This document shows, one piece after another, positions 1-5,959 of a stretch of 6,100 nucleotides of DNA. Every line of letters begins with the position of its first letter. The first letter of the stretch is position 1. The notes beneath the pieces are model-generated. The model did no database searches, was not told where the DNA came from, and saw only the letters and a program-made list of their open reading frames with translations. The position numbers and the translations under genes were made by a program. Location: positions 1-6,100 of the forward strand of contig LSCC01000034.1 in NCBI GenBank assembly GCA_001577215.1, read 5' to 3'. Source of the DNA: Fidelibacterota bacterium TCS52 (GTDB lineage: Bacteria; Fidelibacterota; Fidelibacteria; Fidelibacterales; Fidelibacteraceae).

Positions 1-608
1 GCAAAAACATTAACAAATGGCCAAATTATCGATCCGATTATGGAAAATCCGGAAATTCTTCCAAACATAATAATTCCTAGTAAAATAAATGGACCATATC
101 GTTCTAAATTATAAATAATATGATCATATTTAGGTGGTAATAATCCTTGTAAAATTTTACTTCCATCCAAAGGTGGAATTGGTAATAAGTTGAAAACAGC
201 TAACGCCAAATTTATTGTCAAGCTGTAATACAACATTAATTTTAAAAAATTAAATGTAAAATTACTTCCCATATGCATTCCAACAGCACGAATTATCATT
301 CCTGTTAAAAATGCCAAAACCATGTTTGAGGCGGGCCCTGCCAAAGCCACCCAAAGCATATCTTTTTTGGGATCTTTAAAGTATGCGGGATTTACCGGCA
401 CGGGTTTGGCCCAACCGAAATGAACTATAAAAAGCATAAGTGTACCGATCGGATCAAGATGTGCAATTGGATTTAAAGTTAATCTTCCGGCATTTTTTGC
501 TGTTGGATCCCCAAAATGAAAAGCCACTAACCCATGACTTAATTCATGAATTGAAAGTGCTAATAAAATTGGAATTGCTAATGCTAATATTTGTGTTATT
601 TGATTCAA
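1..608 (-). CDS. Site-2 protease family (M50) membrane zinc metalloprotease, 3' end beyond window
   Basis: Predicted polytopic membrane zinc protease of the small S2P/M50 type; 202 codons are visible and the C-terminus lies outside the window. The HExxH zinc motif reads HELSH at residues 21-25, inside the first hydrophobic segment. The second family motif, NLLPIPPLDG, lies at residues 140-149, with D148 as the expected third zinc ligand. Further hydrophobic segments lie near residues 85-110, 123-142 and 173-200, and AGPASN (90-95) is also typical of the family. Start choice: the upstream in-frame stop leaves no ATG, GTG or CTG before TTG at 608-606, and GAGG sits 4 nt upstream of that TTG. 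The TTG overlaps the xerD stop as TTGA, so translation is probably coupled to xerD. Proteins of this compact class often have no known substrate, and none can be read from the context. The family call is firm; the physiological role is unknown. Confidence 0.9.
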   Translation of the reverse strand, partial: MNQITQILALAIPILLALSIHELSHGLVAFHFGDPTAKNAGRLTLNPIAHLDPIGTLMLFIVHFGWAKPVPVNPAYFKDPKKDMLWVALAGPASNMVLAFLTGMIIRAVGMHMGSNFTFNFLKLMLYYSLTINLALAVFNLLPIPPLDGSKILQGLLPPKYDHIIYNLERYGPFILLGIIMFGRISGFSIIGSIIWPFVNVF

Positions 609-618
609 TTTTCCTCTC
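605..618 (-). promoter_or_regulatory. TTGA stop/start overlap with ribosome-binding site
   Basis: Read on the minus strand, GAGG (616-613) is followed by four A residues and then TTGA (608-605). TTG starts the metalloprotease and TGA ends xerD. The site explains the non-ATG start and suggests termination-reinitiation coupling between the two genes. The coupling is inferred; the overlap and GAGG are seen directly. Confidence 0.7.
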
Positions 619-1513
619 TTTCTCTTGGGTGAAAAGTTTTATGAATTTCCTTTAAGTAATCACGATCTAAATGTGTGTAAATTTGTGTTGTAGAAATGTC
701 AGAATGCCCTAACATTTCCTGAACTGCTCGTAGATCAGCACCACCTTCCAATAAGTGTGTTGCAAAAGAGTGACGAAAAGTATGTGGACTAACATTTTTA
801 TATATTCCTGCAGATTTTACATGTTTTTGAATAATTTTCCAAACACCCATTCTCGAAAGCGGTCCACCACGAATATTTAAAAAAATAAAATCTTCTGCTT
901 TTAGGATATTTTTTTTCTTTAATTCCGGGCGAAAATAATCTATATATTTTTTTAACCATCGTTTTGCTTCTTTTCCAAAAGGTATGATTCTCTCCTTGTT
1001 TCCCTTACCAAAAATTCTGATCCAACCATTTTCAAAGAATACAGCCAAGAGGCGCAGTTTTAACAATTCTGATATTCTCAATCCACAAGCATAAAGTAAT
1101 TCTAACATTGCCCTGTCTCGTATGCCAAGAATTTTAGTAACATCAATTACATTTAGGATCTTTTCAATTTCATTTATTGTTAATACTTTTGGTAATCTCT
1201 TCGGAATTTTGGGAGAAATAATATTTTCGGTAATGTCTTTTTTAACATATCCTTCGTTCATCATAAATTCATGCAACATTCTTATCGATGAAAAGTTCCT
1301 CGCTATACTTGACGACGCTAATGGTATTTTGTTCAAAATATCAATATAATCATAAAGATATGAAATTTTAATACTTTCCGGTTTTGAAATTTGTCGTTCC
1401 TTAAGGAAATCTATATATCTATTCAAATCTATAGAATAAGATCTTATAGTATTTTTGGCTAAATTTCTCTCAACTCGCAGATGATTAAGAAAATCTTTAA
1501 GAATGTATTCCAT
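605..1513 (-). CDS. xerD: Tyrosine recombinase XerD (XerC/XerD family)
   Basis: Site-specific tyrosine recombinase expected to resolve chromosome dimers at dif with a partner Xer protein. Its 302 residues match the usual Xer length. The N-terminal SAM-like core-binding domain spans about residues 1-85 and the catalytic domain about 107-290. All catalytic residues are visible: R146 (GLRISEL), K170 (GKGNKER), H244 and R247 (HTFRHSFATHLL), H270 (LGHSDIS) and nucleophile Y279 (QIYTH). The GGADLRAVQEMLGHSDIS stretch favours XerD or XerA-like over phage integrases, but XerC versus XerD cannot be settled without the paralogue. It is the third gene of a minus-strand run: the gmhA stop lies 35 nt upstream of its start, and its TGA overlaps the next gene's start. 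The ATG at 1513 has no strong Shine-Dalgarno. No att sites, phage genes or cassette array are nearby, so a mobile-element role is unlikely. Confidence 0.92.
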   Translation of the reverse strand: MEYILKDFLNHLRVERNLAKNTIRSYSIDLNRYIDFLKERQISKPESIKISYLYDYIDILNKIPLASSSIARNFSSIRMLHEFMMNEGYVKKDITENIISPKIPKRLPKVLTINEIEKILNVIDVTKILGIRDRAMLELLYACGLRISELLKLRLLAVFFENGWIRIFGKGNKERIIPFGKEAKRWLKKYIDYFRPELKKKNILKAEDFIFLNIRGGPLSRMGVWKIIQKHVKSAGIYKNVSPHTFRHSFATHLLEGGADLRAVQEMLGHSDISTTQIYTHLDRDYLKEIHKTFHPREREEN

Positions 1514-1548
1514 TTAATATCTATATATTTTTTACTAATAGAAAATTA

Positions 1549-2133
1549 CTAGGAAAATAATTTTTGCTCAAGAATATCACAAATAATATGACCAATAGTT
1601 ATATGCGATTCTTGAATATGTTGTGTGTTCTCAGAAGGAACAACCATAGAAATATCGGCCTGACTTTTTATTTTGCCTCCATCTTTTCCCAAAAAGGCAA
1701 TTGTTTTAATGTTTTTTTCTTTCGCTGATTTAATTGCTTCAAGAATATTTGTCGAATTGCCACTCGTAGAAATTCCAATAAGCACATCTCCGGAACGGCC
1801 TAATCCCTCAACCTGGCGGCTGAAAATTGAGTCAAAGCCAATATCATTTGACCAAGCTGTTAAAAATGAAGTATCTGTTGTTAAAGCTATTGACGAAATC
1901 GGTTTTCTATTAAAATTTAAACGTCCCAATAATTCCGTAGAAAGATGTTGAGCATCCGCAGCCGAACCACCATTTCCACACCAAATTACCTTTCCGCCTT
2001 TGTTTATTGAATCTATTATTAAATCAGATACTTCGGCAATCTGTATGGTTAATTTATTATCTTCAATAATTTTATTTTTAACATTTAAACTTTCTGATAA
2101 ATGATTTTTTATAATTTGTGTTTTATCAATCAT
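1549..2133 (-). CDS. gmhA: D-sedoheptulose-7-phosphate isomerase (GmhA, SIS domain)
   Basis: Cytosolic isomerase converting sedoheptulose 7-phosphate to glycero-manno-heptose 7-phosphate, the first step toward ADP-heptose for the LPS inner core. The 194-residue protein is one SIS domain of normal GmhA length. Seen in sequence: the phosphate-binding loop GNGGSAADAQH at 53-63, the second sugar-phosphate loop ISTSGNS at 121-127, and a C-terminal IQESHITIGH helix. By alignment from memory with E. coli GmhA, the zinc/active-site set H61, E65, Q172, H180 corresponds to H63, E67, Q174, H182 here, so it should be catalytically competent. It begins 15 nt after the upstream lipid-synthase gene, consistent with one transcript. 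The other ADP-heptose genes are not in view. The DiaA-type DnaA-binding SIS protein is a close relative and the main alternative, but the intact zinc set favours GmhA. Confidence 0.88.
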   Translation of the reverse strand: MIDKTQIIKNHLSESLNVKNKIIEDNKLTIQIAEVSDLIIDSINKGGKVIWCGNGGSAADAQHLSTELLGRLNFNRKPISSIALTTDTSFLTAWSNDIGFDSIFSRQVEGLGRSGDVLIGISTSGNSTNILEAIKSAKEKNIKTIAFLGKDGGKIKSQADISMVVPSENTQHIQESHITIGHIICDILEQKLFS

Positions 2134-2148
2134 TTTTTCTCTTTTAAT

Positions 2149-2889
2149 TTATTTATGAATTGAATCGGCAAATTTGGACATTAAATATGAGTTGCCTTTT
2201 TTTTCTAAAATATTCCCGGTTACAATAAAATCTGCACCTGCAATTGCTTTCTGTTTTGCTGTTTCCGGTTTTGTTATTCCGCCGCCAACAATAATTGGAA
2301 TATTTACATGTTTTTTTACCATTGAAATCATTTCATTAGAAACTGGGTTGGAAGCTCCACTACCTGCTTCCAAATATACCATTTTGAAACCAAGCATTTC
2401 TGCTGCAATTGCATGTGCAACTGCAATATCCGGCTTATTGGCTGGAATTGGTTTTGAATTACTCATAAATTCAGCTGTAGTAACATTCCCCGATTCAATT
2501 AACATATATGCAGTCGATATTGTTTCCATATTCATCGCTCTAAGAATTGGGGCACTTACAACCTGTTTTCCGATTATCAACTCTGAATTTCTGCTACTGA
2601 TAAGTGATAAAAACAACACAGCGTCAAATTCCTTTTTGATCTGTGATGCCGAACCCGGAAATAGAATTATAGGTATGGAAGAATATTTTTTAATCAATTC
2701 AACTTTTTCATTGTAGCCATCTGTTATTAACAAACTACCACCTATCAGAATTGCATCCACACCACTATTGCAAATTTTATTTACTTTTTTTCTAACATTT
2801 TCAATTGAAAATGAATCTGGGTCAATTAATACAAAATAACCCGCACCTTTCTCTTCTTTGATCTTCAATAATTTATTAAATATTTTCAT
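2149..2889 (-). CDS. Geranylgeranylglyceryl/heptaprenylglyceryl phosphate synthase (GGGPS/PcrB family)
   Basis: TIM-barrel prenyltransferase joining sn-glycerol 1-phosphate to a polyprenyl diphosphate by an ether bond. This is the committed step to archaeal-type ether lipids; bacterial members are also known. The 246 residues match the family. Visible motifs in order: LIDPD (21-25, acidic Mg/substrate end), IGGS (49-52), LFPGS (76-80), SSRN (98-101) with IGKQV (106-110), YLEAGSGAS (172-180), VGGGI (201-205) and VTGN (223-226). The last three form the phosphate-binding part of the barrel. The layout resembles group II enzymes of Bacteroidota more than Bacillus PcrB. Prenyl chain length cannot be judged from sequence alone. 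It is the first gene of the minus-strand run. The ATG at 2889 has only a weak GAGAG 7 nt upstream, and no credible promoter is visible ahead of it. Confidence 0.9.
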   Translation of the reverse strand: MKIFNKLLKIKEEKGAGYFVLIDPDSFSIENVRKKVNKICNSGVDAILIGGSLLITDGYNEKVELIKKYSSIPIILFPGSASQIKKEFDAVLFLSLISSRNSELIIGKQVVSAPILRAMNMETISTAYMLIESGNVTTAEFMSNSKPIPANKPDIAVAHAIAAEMLGFKMVYLEAGSGASNPVSNEMISMVKKHVNIPIIVGGGITKPETAKQKAIAGADFIVTGNILEKKGNSYLMSKFADSIHK

Positions 2890-3003
2890 AAAACAGCTCT
2901 CATATTTTTCTTATGTTAATATTACAAAATTTATTTTAAATAGTTAATTAAAAAATATTTAAAATTAATATGTGAAAAATAAATTCGGTGAAGTTTCCTT
3001 TTC

Positions 3004-3082
3004 CTAAATTCCCAAAGCTTCTAACTGTTTTTTTACTGAACAATTATTCTTTTTCGATTTCTTCAATTAACAAATTTCGGAA
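3004..3082 (-). pseudogene. Possible out-of-frame continuation of the propeptide-like gene
   Basis: Just before and beyond the stop of the Spi-like gene, the minus strand encodes FRNLLIEEIEKE in a second frame (3082 to a stop at 3046-3044) and then SVKKQLEALGI in a third frame (3039 to a stop at 3006-3004). The first could continue the hydrophobic/acidic segment that normally follows the propeptide core, so the gene may have been longer and lost frame twice. Both pieces are short and the DNA is AT-rich, so chance is a real alternative. Confidence 0.25.
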
Positions 3083-3398
3083 GTATTATTAATATTATTT
3101 CATCAAAGCCAATTTTTTCTGTAATTGATGAATACAATGAATACCCCAAAATTGGTGAAATATCATCATTATTCGCCACTATTACAAATCCACCTTTTTC
3201 AAATCCAAAAATAAACAAATTGTCATTTACAATTTTTTTATCAATTCTGAATTCACGAAAATCATTATCTGCTCGAAAATTCATATAACCAACCCAATTC
3301 TTAGCAACTTGAGATGCTGTTTCCTGTGTTACCTCTTTTCCTGTTAAAACAATTACAAAAACAAAAATAGCAATTATTAATACCAATGTTTTTTTCAT
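3063..3398 (-). CDS. Small secreted protein with Spi/streptopain-propeptide-like domain, probably truncated
   Basis: A 111-residue protein, residues counted from the chosen start. It has a signal peptide (KK at 2-3, then a long hydrophobic stretch about 4-20) and a domain resembling the N-terminal prodomain of C10 (streptopain-like) cysteine peptidases, or the free inhibitor Spi. The match rests on ETASQVAKNWV (about 26-36), FGFEKGGFVIVANND (about 65-79) and SPILGYS (about 82-88); these are recognised by eye. No C10 catalytic Cys/His domain follows. The last ~15 residues turn into a hydrophobic run ending at TGA, where prodomains normally continue into a linker and protease. Start choice: an upstream in-frame ATG at 3422 would add eight residues, but AGGAG lies 7 nt before the ATG at 3398, which also places the two lysines next to the hydrophobic core. 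Either a free inhibitor or the 5' remnant of a decayed secreted peptidase; I favour a remnant. Confidence 0.6.
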   Translation of the reverse strand: MKKTLVLIIAIFVFVIVLTGKEVTQETASQVAKNWVGYMNFRADNDFREFRIDKKIVNDNLFIFGFEKGGFVIVANNDDISPILGYSLYSSITEKIGFDEIILIILPKFVN

Positions 3399-3405
3399 CT
3401 TTTTT

Positions 3406-3410
3406 CTCCT
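3406..3410 (-). promoter_or_regulatory. Ribosome-binding site AGGAG deciding the start at 3398
   Basis: Read on the minus strand, AGGAG is followed by a 7-nt spacer of A/G and then ATGAAAAAA. It lies downstream of the alternative ATG at 3422, so it supports the shorter reading of the Spi-like protein. Confidence 0.65.
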
Positions 3411-3493
3411 AATTATTTTCATATTCAGCTTATATTCAAATAATAAAAATAATATAACTTCCCACCATAAACAAATAAAATACTAATAGGTTC

Positions 3494-3540
3494 ATTACAA
3501 TTACATTATTTTAAAAATTCGTTATTTTTGTAGTTGTAAT
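3494..3540. repeat. 12-bp inverted repeat in the intergenic region before tRNA-Ser
   Basis: Left arm ATTACAATTACA (3494-3505) and right arm TGTAGTTGTAAT (3529-3540) are complementary at 11 of 12 positions. The one mismatch is T opposite G, a wobble pair in plus-strand RNA. The 23-nt interior contains a second small pairing, AAAAAT (3513-3518) with ATTTTT (3524-3529). It lies between the divergent Spi-like gene and tRNA-Ser, so an operator or RNA hairpin is possible. No T-tract follows, so it is not a clear terminator. Confidence 0.45.
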
Positions 3541-3556
3541 TTTATATATTATGGAT

Positions 3557-3645
3557 GGAGAGATGGCAGAGTCCGGTTGAATGCGCCGCACTCGAAATGC
3601 GGTTTCCGATTTTTCGGAACGGGGGTTCGAATCCCTTTCTCTCCG
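3557..3645 (+). tRNA. tRNA-Ser, anticodon CGA
   Basis: An 89-nt class II tRNA that reads UCG serine codons. The acceptor stem is GGAGAGA (3557-3563) with TCTCTCC (3638-3644). The anticodon stem is CCGCA/TGCGG around loop CTCGAAA (3591-3597), with anticodon CGA at 3593-3595. The long variable arm, TCCGA-TTTT-TCGGA (about 3604-3617), marks serine. The T arm GGGGG-TTCGAAT-CCCTT has two G-T pairs at its base. The discriminator is G3645, as usual for serine. The next bases are CAA, so CCA is not encoded and must be added post-transcriptionally. A -10-like TATATT lies at 3545-3550 without a good -35. It stands alone, with no other tRNA in the window. Confidence 0.96.
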
Positions 3646-3750
3646 CAATGAAATTTTACTTTGAACAGATTATGAAGATATTGTCATTTTCAACAGATGT
3701 ATATACAACAATTATTTAATGAATATTTAAAAATCATACAAAGGTAAACA

Positions 3751-5292
3751 ATGTTAACAAAAATATTTTCAGCAGGTGTTAGGGGAATAAAAGCACACGA
3801 GATCATTGTAGAAACTCACTTACAACGCAGCACACCACATTATATCGTAGTTGGTTTAGCGGAAGGCGCTGTAAAAGAGAGTTGGGCTAGAATAATATCA
3901 GCAATAAAATCTTCTGGTTATGAATATCCAAGAGGTAAAATAACACAAAATTTAGCACCAGCGGATTTAAAAAAAGAGGGCAGCTCTTTTGATCTGCCAT
4001 TAGCAATTGGAATTTTAGCCGGATCCGACACAATCCCAATCAGTAATTTAGATGATTTTATTATTTTGGGAGAATTGGCTCTTGACGGAACTGTTCGTCC
4101 AATAAAAGGTGCTCTGCCTATTTCAATTGAGATGAAAAAGTTTGGTAAGAAAAATATTATTCTACCAAAAGAAAATGCAAAAGAAGCATCAATTCCCGGC
4201 GATTCAACTGTTTGGGGAGTAAGTACGCTTTCGGAAGCTATTGACGTGCTTAATTCAAATCCAACAATTGAACCAACTGCAGTTGATCTAAAGAAGATAT
4301 TTCAAATAAATAAAAAATATCATTTAGATTTTTCAGAGGTAAAAGGACAGGAGCATGTTAAACGAGCTTTGGAAGTTGCGGCTGCAGGCGGACATAACAT
4401 TATTCTGATCGGTCCTCCTGGATCTGGTAAATCAATGTTATCAAAACGCTTTCCGACGATCTTACCAGAATTAACTCTGCAAGAAGCATTGGAGACAACA
4501 AAGATACATTCGATCGCAGGGCTTGTTCCAAAAGAAAAAGGGTTGATCTCTGTTCGGCCCTTCAGAGCACCACACCATACCATTAGCGATAGTGCATTAG
4601 TTGGAGGTGGACGATATCCAAGACCCGGTGAAGTAAGCTTAGCTCATAATGGAGTTCTATTTTTAGATGAATTCCCGGAATTTAAAAAAAATGTTTTAGA
4701 AGTAATGCGACAACCAATTGAAGATGGATCGGTAACGATCAGTCGCGCCTTAATGAGTCTAACCTATCCGGCAAAATTTATGTTAATTGCAGCAATGAAT
4801 CCCTGCCCCTGTGGATATGCAACAGATCCGGATCACGAATGCACTTGTAGTGTGGGACAGATCCAAAATTATTTAAATCGCATTTCCGGACCGTTGATGG
4901 ATAGAATCGATATTCATGTCGAAGTTCCTGCTGTCTCATATAAAAAATTATCAGATAAAAGAGAGGCGGAGCCATCTTTCGAAATTCGAAAAAGAGTACA
5001 ATTTGCTCGTGAAATTCAAAACGAACGATTTGAGACATTGAACAAAGGCATTTTCAATAATTCTCAAATGGGTCCTAAAGAAATTAAACAACATGCTCAA
5101 ATAGATAAAGATGGAGCAAAACTATTAGAAAATGCAATAAACAAACTTGGCTTAAGCGCAAGAGCTTATGACCGAATTCTAAAGGTTTCTCGTACTATTG
5201 CCGATTTAGAAAACAGTGAAGATATTTTACCTGAACATTTGAGCGAAGCAATTCAATACCGCAGTTTGGACAGGAATCTTGGAATTTTTTAA
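3751..5292 (+). CDS. comM: ComM/YifB family Mg-chelatase-like AAA+ ATPase
   Basis: A 513-residue cytosolic AAA+ protein, full length for YifB/ComM. In Vibrio cholerae, ComM is a hexameric helicase that promotes branch migration of incoming DNA during natural transformation; orthologues are widespread and often uncharacterised. Domains in order: an N-terminal ChlI/Lon-protease-like fold (about 18-140), the AAA+ Mg-chelatase domain (about 190-395) and a C-terminal Mg-chelatase lid domain (about 405-507). Walker A is GPPGSGKS (221-228), Walker B is VLFLDE (302-307), sensor 1 is likely N350, and an arginine in PLMDRIDIHV (R385) is the arginine-finger candidate. C352, C354, C364 and C366 form the family's CPCG...CTC cluster, possibly metal binding. 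The conserved C-terminal GLSARAYDR (467-475) suits sensor 2. AAGG lies 6 nt before the ATG. A weak TTGTCA (3681)/TATACA (3702) pair with a short 15-bp spacer is the best promoter guess. All key motifs are intact. Confidence 0.95.
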   Translation: MLTKIFSAGVRGIKAHEIIVETHLQRSTPHYIVVGLAEGAVKESWARIISAIKSSGYEYPRGKITQNLAPADLKKEGSSFDLPLAIGILAGSDTIPISNLDDFIILGELALDGTVRPIKGALPISIEMKKFGKKNIILPKENAKEASIPGDSTVWGVSTLSEAIDVLNSNPTIEPTAVDLKKIFQINKKYHLDFSEVKGQEHVKRALEVAAAGGHNIILIGPPGSGKSMLSKRFPTILPELTLQEALETTKIHSIAGLVPKEKGLISVRPFRAPHHTISDSALVGGGRYPRPGEVSLAHNGVLFLDEFPEFKKNVLEVMRQPIEDGSVTISRALMSLTYPAKFMLIAAMNPCPCGYATDPDHECTCSVGQIQNYLNRISGPLMDRIDIHVEVPAVSYKKLSDKREAEPSFEIRKRVQFAREIQNERFETLNKGIFNNSQMGPKEIKQHAQIDKDGAKLLENAINKLGLSARAYDRILKVSRTIADLENSEDILPEHLSEAIQYRSLDRNLGIF

Positions 5293-5308
5293 AGTAGAAT
5301 ATATTGCT

Positions 5309-5332
5309 CGCCAAGACGCAAAGCCGCAAAAA
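5309..5332. repeat. Three-copy 8-nt imperfect tandem repeat (CGCMAARN)
   Basis: Three consecutive octamers, CGCCAAGA, CGCAAAGC and CGCAAAAA, fill this stretch. It is clearly richer in GC than the flanking AT-rich spacer between comM and the nitroreductase gene. It resembles the CGCAAAGACGCAAAG-type intergenic repeat that I recall from many bacterial genomes; this is memory, not a search. Function unknown. Confidence 0.5.
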
Positions 5333-5392
5333 TAATTAAAATTATAAAACAAAGTAACAACAGAATAAATGGTAAAAAGTAATTGGAGATAA

Positions 5393-5944
5393 ATGATTTT
5401 TTTAGATTTAGTAAGAAAAAGGCAAAGTGTTAGAAAATATCTTGATAAACCTGTGGAAAGAGAAAAAATAGATAGATGTGTAGAGGCGGCGAGGTTAGCA
5501 CCATCTGCATCTAATTCTCAACCATGGAAATTTATCGTTGTTGATGGCAAACATTTAAAAAATAAAGTTGCAAATGCAACATTCAGTAAATTAGTTTCAT
5601 TTAATGCTTTTGTCCCCAGGGCTCCTGTTATTGTAGTTGTAACAATTGATAAACCAAAATTAATGTTACAAATGGGAAATGTTCTCAAAAAAACAAATTA
5701 TGGATTGATCGACATTGGAATTGCTACAGAGCATTTTTGTTTGCAAGCAACAGAAGAAGGGTTAGGAACTTGTATATTAGGATGGTTCAATGAAAAGAAA
5801 ATTAAGAAAATTTTAGATATTCCAAAGAAAAATAAAATTGGTTTAGTTGTTTCACTCGGATATTCCGGTCATGAAACGATCAGAGAAAAAAAACGGAAAA
5901 GTGTCAAAGAAATTAGTAATTACAATAATTATAAATTTGATTAA
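5393..5944 (+). CDS. Nitroreductase family FMN-dependent oxidoreductase
   Basis: A 183-residue flavoprotein of the nitroreductase superfamily, in the short range for the family. The FMN-phosphate signature R-x-S-x-R is R10, S12, R14 (RQSVRKY). PSASNSQPW (37-45) forms the second flavin-contacting loop. The helix-rich stretch IDIGIATEHFCLQA (106-119) leads into GLGTCILGWF (123-132), the usual dimer/FMN region. Such enzymes reduce nitro compounds, quinones or enones with NAD(P)H, but the physiological substrate cannot be read from sequence and no partner gene is adjacent. The BluB and FbiB-like branches share the fold; nothing specific supports them here. The ATG at 5393 follows GGAG with a 4-nt spacer. 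It lies 100 nt after comM and 15 nt before the thiamine-binding-protein gene, so it is probably cotranscribed with the latter. Confidence 0.9.
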   Translation: MIFLDLVRKRQSVRKYLDKPVEREKIDRCVEAARLAPSASNSQPWKFIVVDGKHLKNKVANATFSKLVSFNAFVPRAPVIVVVTIDKPKLMLQMGNVLKKTNYGLIDIGIATEHFCLQATEEGLGTCILGWFNEKKIKKILDIPKKNKIGLVVSLGYSGHETIREKKRKSVKEISNYNNYKFD

Positions 5945-5959
5945 TCTGGGGTATAAATA

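Noticed and set aside
440..655. Plus-strand 71-codon open frame opposite the metalloprotease.
   Set aside because: It lies entirely antisense to the HELSH-bearing protease and the end of xerD, and has no recognisable protein features beyond composition.
605..1513. The Xer-family recombinase beside a tRNA gene as a sign of an integrated element.
   Set aside because: The recombinase is of housekeeping XerD type inside an operon, about 2 kb from the tRNA. No direct repeat of the tRNA 3' end, phage gene or transfer gene is present.
2174..2716. Plus-strand 180-codon open frame opposite the GGGPS gene.
   Set aside because: It is antisense to a gene with a complete set of GGGPS motifs, and its sequence looks like a complement-frame translation.
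2899..2927. TTGTAA (2927-2922) and TATGAG (2904-2899) on the minus strand, 17 bp apart, as a sigma-70-like promoter for the GGGPS operon.
   Set aside because: The predicted transcript would start only 2-3 nt before the ATG, and the weak GAGAG ribosome-binding site would overlap the -10. In AT-rich DNA such matches are common.
3646..3750. A terminator after tRNA-Ser or a riboswitch ahead of comM.
   Set aside because: No GC-containing hairpin followed by a T-run is present, and the stretch is too short and AT-rich to resemble a known riboswitch.
4320..5038. Minus-strand open frames of about 86-87 codons within the comM region.
   Set aside because: They are antisense shadows of a well-conserved gene with all family motifs intact, and their translations show no recognisable domain.
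5369..5392. Seven-codon mini-ORF (MVKSNWR) whose TAA abuts the nitroreductase ATG, as a leader peptide.
   Set aside because: It has no ribosome-binding site, no run of regulatory codons and no visible attenuator hairpin. A chance occurrence is more likely.
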